Shown: positions 5,739 to 9,255 of the stretch, one piece after another | Position numbering within the stretch: the first letter of the stretch is position 1 | Layout of the letters: each line of letters opens with the position of its first letter | Source: Flavobacteriia bacterium | Lineage (GTDB): Bacteria > Bacteroidota > Bacteroidia > Flavobacteriales > Flavobacteriaceae | Assembly: GCA_018500075.1 (NCBI GenBank) | Contig: JAHBAN010000044.1 | Location: 1-9,255 of the forward strand | Length of the DNA stretch: 9,255 bases | Reading direction: 5' to 3' | Made by a program: the position numbers and the translations under genes | Notes under the pieces: generated by a model | The model's input: the letters and a program-made list of their open reading frames with translations, nothing else | What the model was told of the DNA's origin: nothing | Database searches by the model: none

Positions 5739-6505
5739 CAGACCCGCTTGAGCCTTTTGCGAAAGCGCGCGAGGAGGTCTTCTTCGCTCAGATCGGCCTT
5801 GATCGCCAGACGGCGCAGGCCGAAATGCACATGGGCCATCTCTTGATAGTAGCTTGTGTAGGCGTAATTGGTCGCAGCCCCCGCCGCCGCCCCTAAGACG
5901 GGCACCGTCTGCGCCGCCAGCTTTTGCCCGAGCACCACAGAGAGCCGCGGCGCAATCCGCGCAATCAGCCCGCTCACCGCCGCGCCATTGAGCAACAGGC
6001 GTGTGGAGAGAAACGCAAGATCGGCCCCGTCATCTTTCTCAAGTGGCCCGGCCACGGCAAAGACCGTGAGGCAGTCGTATTTGACCGCCGCCTCGCGCGT
6101 GTCAAAGCCATGGTCCTTGGCAATGGTCTGAATGGCGCGCAACAGCACCGTTGTTGTCACAGGCAGCTCGGCCAGCGCCGAGGGCAGCCCGCCAAAGCCG
6201 CCCGCCGCGCCCATGGCCGTTGTGAGCGTGCGCGTCATCCAGGCCGGCTCTGCGGCCACGCTCTCGTGCGAGCGGCTGGCCGCCGCCAGCGCCACCTCAA
6301 GCGCCCGCGCTGTCTGGGCCTCAAGCCCTCGGCGCACCGGCTCGGGAAGCCGCGCAAGCAGCCCGTCGGCCTGCCCGCCAAGCTGGTTGAGGAGCGCAAT
6401 CACCCGCCCGCCGGCGCGGCCATAGCGACGCGCCAAAGCGCCCAGCTCGGCCTCGACCTCGGCCTCGGGCAGCGGCGCGCCCAGAATTTCGACTCCGTTG
6501 CTCAT
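5738..6505 (-). CDS. EcsC family protein
   Basis: This 255-residue protein is recognised as EcsC-like by its central and C-terminal blocks: TTAMGAAGGFGGLPSALAELP (95-115), the VKYDCLTVF / GPLEKDDGADLAFLSTR region (141-169), and VPVLGAAAGAATNYAYTSYYQEMAHVHFGLRRL (201-233). The last block has small-residue stretches that look membrane-seeking or amphipathic. Despite the name, these proteins are not the EcsC of the Bacillus Ecs transporter in any demonstrated sense, and the role is unknown. ATG 6505 is chosen because the earlier ATG at 6595 would overlap the acetyltransferase gene and add a basic, low-complexity stretch. No good ribosome binding site precedes 6505, so coupling to the upstream gene (31-base gap) is plausible. 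It converges on ptsP. Confidence 0.9.
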   Translation of the reverse strand: MSNGVEILGAPLPEAEVEAELGALARRYGRAGGRVIALLNQLGGQADGLLARLPEPVRRGLEAQTARALEVALAAASRSHESVAAEPAWMTRTLTTAMGAAGGFGGLPSALAELPVTTTVLLRAIQTIAKDHGFDTREAAVKYDCLTVFAVAGPLEKDDGADLAFLSTRLLLNGAAVSGLIARIAPRLSVVLGQKLAAQTVPVLGAAAGAATNYAYTSYYQEMAHVHFGLRRLAIKADLSEEDLLARFRKRLKRV

Positions 6506-6536
6506 GGATAAGAGATCGGGCGGCGGCGCGGCTTTT

Positions 6537-7121
6537 TCAAGCGTCTTTGTGCACTTTGCCGCCAATGCCCTGCCACGCGCCGGCTTCAAGCTCATAGCCA
6601 AGGACGCGCGCCGGATTGGTGGGCGGCGGCATTTCCACCCCCGCAAGCGGCGTAAAGCCAAAGCGCGCGTAATAGGGCGCATCCCCCACCAGCATCACCC
6701 GCGCCCAGCCGCTCTCGGCGGCTTTGGAAAGGCTCTGACGGATCAGCAAGCCGCCGACGCCCTCACCCTGACGGGTCGGGTGCACGGCCACTGGCCCCAG
6801 CAGCAAAGCCCGACGACGGCCCCCGGCTGCACCTCCGTCCTGATCCCCGGCCTGATCCCCGTCCTGATCCCCGGCCTGATCCCTGGCCTGACCCCCAGTT
6901 CCGGTTCCCGCTCCGGCCCTGATCTGCACAGGCCAGTAACGGATCGCGCCGGCCAGCTCGCCAAATTCGTCCCGCGCCACAAGGCTCAGCCCCGCCACAG
7001 GGGCCACCCCGTCGCGCAAGCGATAAGACGACAAGCCCTCACGCCCCGGCGCAAAGCACAGGTCGTAGAGTGTTTCCACTTCCCAGCCCTCCTCGGGCGT
7101 TTCCGGGCTTAGCTTGATCAC
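6537..7121 (-). CDS. GNAT family N-acetyltransferase (YhbS-like)
   Basis: This 194-residue protein should transfer an acetyl group from acetyl-CoA to an unknown amine. The acetyl-CoA loop is R117-QGEGVG-123 after the strand ALLLGPVAVHP (105-115), and the LVGDAPYYARFGF block (144-156) is typical of the YhbS-like subgroup. Residues about 69-102, between AIRYWPVQI and ALLLGPVAV, are a Gly/Asp/Gln-rich insert coded by a 12-bp tandem repeat. Relatives I know have only a short turn there. The start is GTG at 7121: AAGGAG is 10 bases upstream and the next residues, IKLSPETPEEG, fit an N-terminus. The longer version to 7202 would cover the whole divergent promoter region and was rejected. The EcsC gene follows 31 bases later. 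Confidence 0.9.
   Translation of the reverse strand: MIKLSPETPEEGWEVETLYDLCFAPGREGLSSYRLRDGVAPVAGLSLVARDEFGELAGAIRYWPVQIRAGAGTGTGGQARDQAGDQDGDQAGDQDGGAAGGRRRALLLGPVAVHPTRQGEGVGGLLIRQSLSKAAESGWARVMLVGDAPYYARFGFTPLAGVEMPPPTNPARVLGYELEAGAWQGIGGKVHKDA
6840..6899. repeat. 12-bp in-frame minisatellite inside the acetyltransferase gene
   Basis: Four near-identical 12-bp units start at 6840, 6852, 6864 and 6876 (CTGATCCCCGGC, with GTC in unit 2 and CTGGC in unit 4). A decayed fifth unit starts at 6888. On the coding strand they encode alternating Ala-Gly-Asp-Gln and Asp-Gly-Asp-Gln. Twelve is a multiple of three, so copy number can change without breaking the frame. Confidence 0.93.
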
Positions 7122-7201
7122 GCGGTGCAATCTCCTTTGCGCTGGAAACGCCCCTAGCACGGCGCTATGCACGGGGCAAATACTGCAAAGGAGCACGCGC
7201 A
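7122..7201. promoter_or_regulatory. Divergent intergenic region, both ribosome binding sites
   Basis: These 80 bases must carry the promoters of both the acetyltransferase (-) and flavin reductase (+) genes. The ribosome binding sites are clear: AAGGAG for the - strand gene (complement of CTCCTT, 7132-7137) and AAAGGAG (7187-7193), eight bases before ATG 7202. With flanking bases they form a perfect 9-bp inverted repeat, CTCCTTTGC (7132-7140) and GCAAAGGAG (7185-7193). I see no convincing -35/-10 pair. Confidence 0.55.
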
Positions 7202-7807
7202 ATGTTTTTCCGCCCCGAAGATGGCCACGGCCTGCCGCACAATCCGTTTAACGCCCTGATTGTCCCCCGTCCGATCGCCTGGATCTCGACCCGCGGCGCG
7301 GCCGGCGTAGACAATCTTGCGCCCTATTCGTTCTTTTCGGGCGCCGCCTATGAGCCGCCGCAGATCATGTTTGCCTCCACCGGCGTGAAAGAAGACCGCG
7401 AAGGCACCAAAGACACGCTCGCCAATATCCGCGAAACCGGCGTGTTCTGTGTCAACCTTGTCGAGGAGGCCGCAACCGAGGCCATGAACGCCAGTTCGCA
7501 AACCCTGCCCGCCGGGGTCTCGGAGTTTGATCACGCCGGGCTGACCCGTGCGGCCTGTGAAACGATTGACTGCGCCCGCCTTGAGGGCGCGCCCGCCGCG
7601 ATGGAATGCAAGCTTGTTGAGATTCACAAAAGCCGTGGCGCGGCCAATTATGTGGTGATCGGCGAGGTCACAGGCATCCACCTGCGCGATGATTGCATGG
7701 TCGATGGCAAGTTTGACGCGACCCGCTTTACCCCGCTGGCCCGCATGGGCTATCGCGAATACACGCAGGTGCGCAGCGTCTTTGAGCTGTCGCGCCCGGA
7801 CGATTGA
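7202..7807 (+). CDS. Flavin reductase family protein (FMN-binding split barrel)
   Basis: This 201-residue protein resembles the flavin reductase-like/DIM6-NTAB group, which binds FMN and usually reduces flavin or acts on an unknown small substrate. Evidence includes PRPIAWISTRG (22-32), NLAPYSFF (38-45), YEPPQIMF (50-57), the KDTLANIRETGVFCVNLV block (70-87), HAGLT (111-115) and the VIGEVTGIHL strand (152-161) with TRFTPLARMGYREY near the end (174-187). The length is normal for the family and there is no signal peptide, so it should be cytosolic. The start is ATG 7202, with AAAGGAG ideally placed. It diverges from the acetyltransferase gene; a 78-base gap leads to the MFS gene. No monooxygenase partner is present in the window. 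Confidence 0.92.
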   Translation: MFFRPEDGHGLPHNPFNALIVPRPIAWISTRGAAGVDNLAPYSFFSGAAYEPPQIMFASTGVKEDREGTKDTLANIRETGVFCVNLVEEAATEAMNASSQTLPAGVSEFDHAGLTRAACETIDCARLEGAPAAMECKLVEIHKSRGAANYVVIGEVTGIHLRDDCMVDGKFDATRFTPLARMGYREYTQVRSVFELSRPDD

Positions 7808-7862
7808 CCCAAGCGGGCAAATACGACACGCCAAAGTCGAAAACCTGCTTGCACAGCGGCCC

Positions 7863-7882
7863 GCCCCTGCGATGGTGGGGGC
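7863..7882 (+). promoter_or_regulatory. Hairpin covering the MFS gene ribosome binding site
   Basis: GCCCC (7863-7867) can pair with GGGGC (7878-7882) across a 10-base loop. The right arm is most of the only Shine-Dalgarno-like stretch (GGTGGGGG, 7874-7881) before ATG 7886, so folding would hide it. The arms are only five bases in a GC-rich setting, so this could be chance. Confidence 0.3.
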
Positions 7883-7885
7883 AAT

Positions 7886-9112
7886 ATGCGACTCCTCGTC
7901 TCCTTCGCCGCCCTGTTTTTGTCAGTGGCGCTCTTGCAGCTCTCCACTGGCGGCGTTGGCCCTCTTGATGCGCTCTCCGGACTTGCGCTCGGCTTCTCGC
8001 GGGCCGAGATCGGCCTCCTCGGCTCGGCGCATTTTGTCGGCTTCTTTATCGGCTGCTGGTGGGCGCCGCGCCTTATGGGCTCGGTCGGCCACAGCCGCGC
8101 CTTTGCGGCCTTTACCGCCCTCGGAGCCATCGCGCTTCTGGCGCATTATATTCTCATAAGCCCCTGGGCCTGGGCGCTGATGCGCGTGGCGTCTGGCCTC
8201 TGCGTGGCAGGCTGCTACACGGTGATAGAGGCCTGGCTGCAAGCCAAAGTCACCAATGAGACAAGGGGCCGCGCGATGGGGGTCTACCGGCTCGTTGATA
8301 TGAGCGGCTCGCTGGTCAGCCAGCTTCTGATCGGCTTTCTCACCCCGGCGCATTACGTCTCCTATTCGATCCTCGCAATGCTCTGCTGCGCCGCACTCCT
8401 GCCGCTCACCCTGACCACAGCAACCCAGCCCGAAACCCCGAGCGCGCCGCGCCTGCACCCGATGCTGGCGGTGAGCCGCTCGCCCCTCGCTGCGGTCGGC
8501 GTCCTCGTCGCAGGGCTGACCTCGGCCTCGTTTCGCATGGTCGGCCCGGTCTACGGACAAGAGGTCGGTCTCGCCGTCACCCAGATCGCCACCTTCCTCG
8601 CCGCCTTCGTGCTCGGCGGCGCGCTGGCGCAATACCCGATCGGCTGGCTGGCCGACAAATTCGACCGCCGCTGGGTGCTGATCTGGCTCTCCCTCGCCGC
8701 CATCCTCAGCTGCGCCTCAACCGCCCTGCTGCAAAACCTCACCACAACCGGCATCCTGCTCAATGCCGCCATCTTCGGCCTCACAACCTTCCCGATCTAC
8801 TCGGTCGCCGCCGCCCACGCCCATGACTTCGCAACCTCCGAAGAACGCGTCGAGCTTTCTGCCGCCCTGATGTTCTGGTTCGCCACAGGCGCCATAGCCG
8901 CCCCCCTAGCGGCCTCCTATCTGATGGACGCCTTCGGCCCCCCCGCCTTGTTTGTCATGATCGCAATCGGCCACGCCGGCCTCGCCATCTTCGGCCTCGC
9001 CCGTATGCGCTCCCGCTCCAGCCCGACAGAGCGCACCCCCTATATCTACGCCCCCCGCACCTCCTTCACCATCGGCCGCCTCCTCGGGCGCAGCCGCGAC
9101 AAACCCAAATAA
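7886..9112 (+). CDS. MFS transporter, 12 TM, YcaD-like
   Basis: This 408-residue inner-membrane protein has 12 hydrophobic segments by eye, at about 4-24, 42-62, 72-92, 95-117, 138-155, 158-177, 200-220, 232-254, 262-282, 288-310, 325-346 and 352-373. The Pro-rich loop at 178-199 splits the two halves. The half-two A-like motif is GWLADKFDRR (253-262). The EAWLQAKVTNETRGRAMGVY stretch (115-134) and the AAAHAHDFA stretch (308-316) are like the YcaD group of small-solute transporters. The substrate is unknown. There is an Arg-rich cytosolic tail (371-408) with PRTSF and GRLLGRSR. The ATG start has a G-rich ribosome binding site in a possible hairpin. It could be co-transcribed with the flavin reductase gene 78 bases upstream. 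Confidence 0.93.
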   Translation: MRLLVSFAALFLSVALLQLSTGGVGPLDALSGLALGFSRAEIGLLGSAHFVGFFIGCWWAPRLMGSVGHSRAFAAFTALGAIALLAHYILISPWAWALMRVASGLCVAGCYTVIEAWLQAKVTNETRGRAMGVYRLVDMSGSLVSQLLIGFLTPAHYVSYSILAMLCCAALLPLTLTTATQPETPSAPRLHPMLAVSRSPLAAVGVLVAGLTSASFRMVGPVYGQEVGLAVTQIATFLAAFVLGGALAQYPIGWLADKFDRRWVLIWLSLAAILSCASTALLQNLTTTGILLNAAIFGLTTFPIYSVAAAHAHDFATSEERVELSAALMFWFATGAIAAPLAASYLMDAFGPPALFVMIAIGHAGLAIFGLARMRSRSSPTERTPYIYAPRTSFTIGRLLGRSRDKPK

Positions 9113-9184
9113 TCCCCCCGCCCTTCCTCTTTCCACAAATATCCAAGCTCAACCGCGCAACAAACCCGCCCTATCGGCCATCGC

Positions 9185-9238
9185 CTTTGCGTCACAAAGC
9201 GCCTGGGGGGAGCGCGAGGGGGGCAGAGCCCCGCTCGC
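9185..9238. terminator. Two hairpins in the right-edge non-coding stretch
   Basis: CTTTG (9185-9189) pairs with CAAAG (9195-9199). Then GCGAG (9214-9218) and GGGGC (9220-9224) pair with GCCCC (9228-9232) and CTCGC (9234-9238) around an AGA loop, with one G-G mismatch. GGGTCGGATTTT follows at 9241-9252, a weak T-rich end. Placement 73 bases or more after the MFS stop suits a terminator. Nothing coding is seen in 9113-9255. Confidence 0.5.
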
Positions 9239-9255
9239 CCGGGTCGGATTTTCGC

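Noticed and set aside
6506..6682. Longer EcsC start at 6682 or 6595 on the - strand
   Set aside because: The added residues are basic, low-complexity and overlap the acetyltransferase gene in another frame.
7132..7193. 9-bp inverted repeat CTCCTTTGC/GCAAAGGAG as a regulator operator
   Set aside because: Both arms are simply the ribosome binding sites of the two divergent genes, which explains the symmetry without an operator.
7122..7202. Longer acetyltransferase start at 7202 on the - strand
   Set aside because: It would overlap the flavin reductase start and fill the whole promoter region; GTG 7121 has a good ribosome binding site and a family-like N-terminus.

Overview
The window looks like ordinary chromosome from an alphaproteobacterium, most likely a Rhodobacterales (Roseobacter/Rhodobacter-type) species. 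The reasons are high GC with GC-rich third codon positions, protein sequences of the type I know from that group (LysC starting MPVLVMKFGG, EI-Ntr with GSVGSH, a DUF1178 protein, an EcsC protein), lysC next to ptsP, and intergenic hairpins followed by a GAGGATATTTTT-type tail. The lineage is inferred by recognition; no search was run. I see no tRNA, rRNA, transposase, integrase, phage gene or CRISPR array.

Layout. Bases 1-104 hold the 3' end of an unidentified + strand gene, followed by a strong hairpin. A + strand group follows: a Nudix hydrolase (206-703), a DUF1178 zinc-ribbon-like protein (760-1227) and a short-chain dehydrogenase (1224-1871) that overlaps it by four bases and starts with TTG. 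A 131-base gap with two AT-rich perfect palindromes leads into lysC (aspartate kinase, 2003-3241). ptsP (EI-Ntr of the nitrogen PTS, 3282-5534) follows 40 bases later. The lysC-ptsP pair joins the first step of aspartate-family amino acid synthesis to a nitrogen-sensing phosphorelay.

ptsP converges on a - strand pair, GNAT acetyltransferase (6537-7121) then EcsC-family protein (5738-6505). The 203-base convergent gap is packed with structure: three abutting 29-bp hairpin repeats that begin at the ptsP stop codon, an 8-bp GC hairpin, a GCCTTCGGC plus T-run element, and a degenerate GGCA tetranucleotide tract that reaches the ecsC stop codon. The GNAT gene diverges from a flavin reductase-family gene (7202-7807), followed on the same strand by a 12-TM MFS transporter (7886-9112). 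The right edge (9113-9255) is non-coding with two hairpins.

I do not see a new multi-gene system here. The observations most worth checking are a strong internal ribosome binding site and in-frame ATG in lysC that would make a separate ACT-domain regulatory subunit, the 29-bp hairpin repeats with a compensating G-U pair at the ptsP end, an in-frame 12-bp minisatellite inserted into the acetyltransferase fold, and the palindrome pair upstream of lysC.
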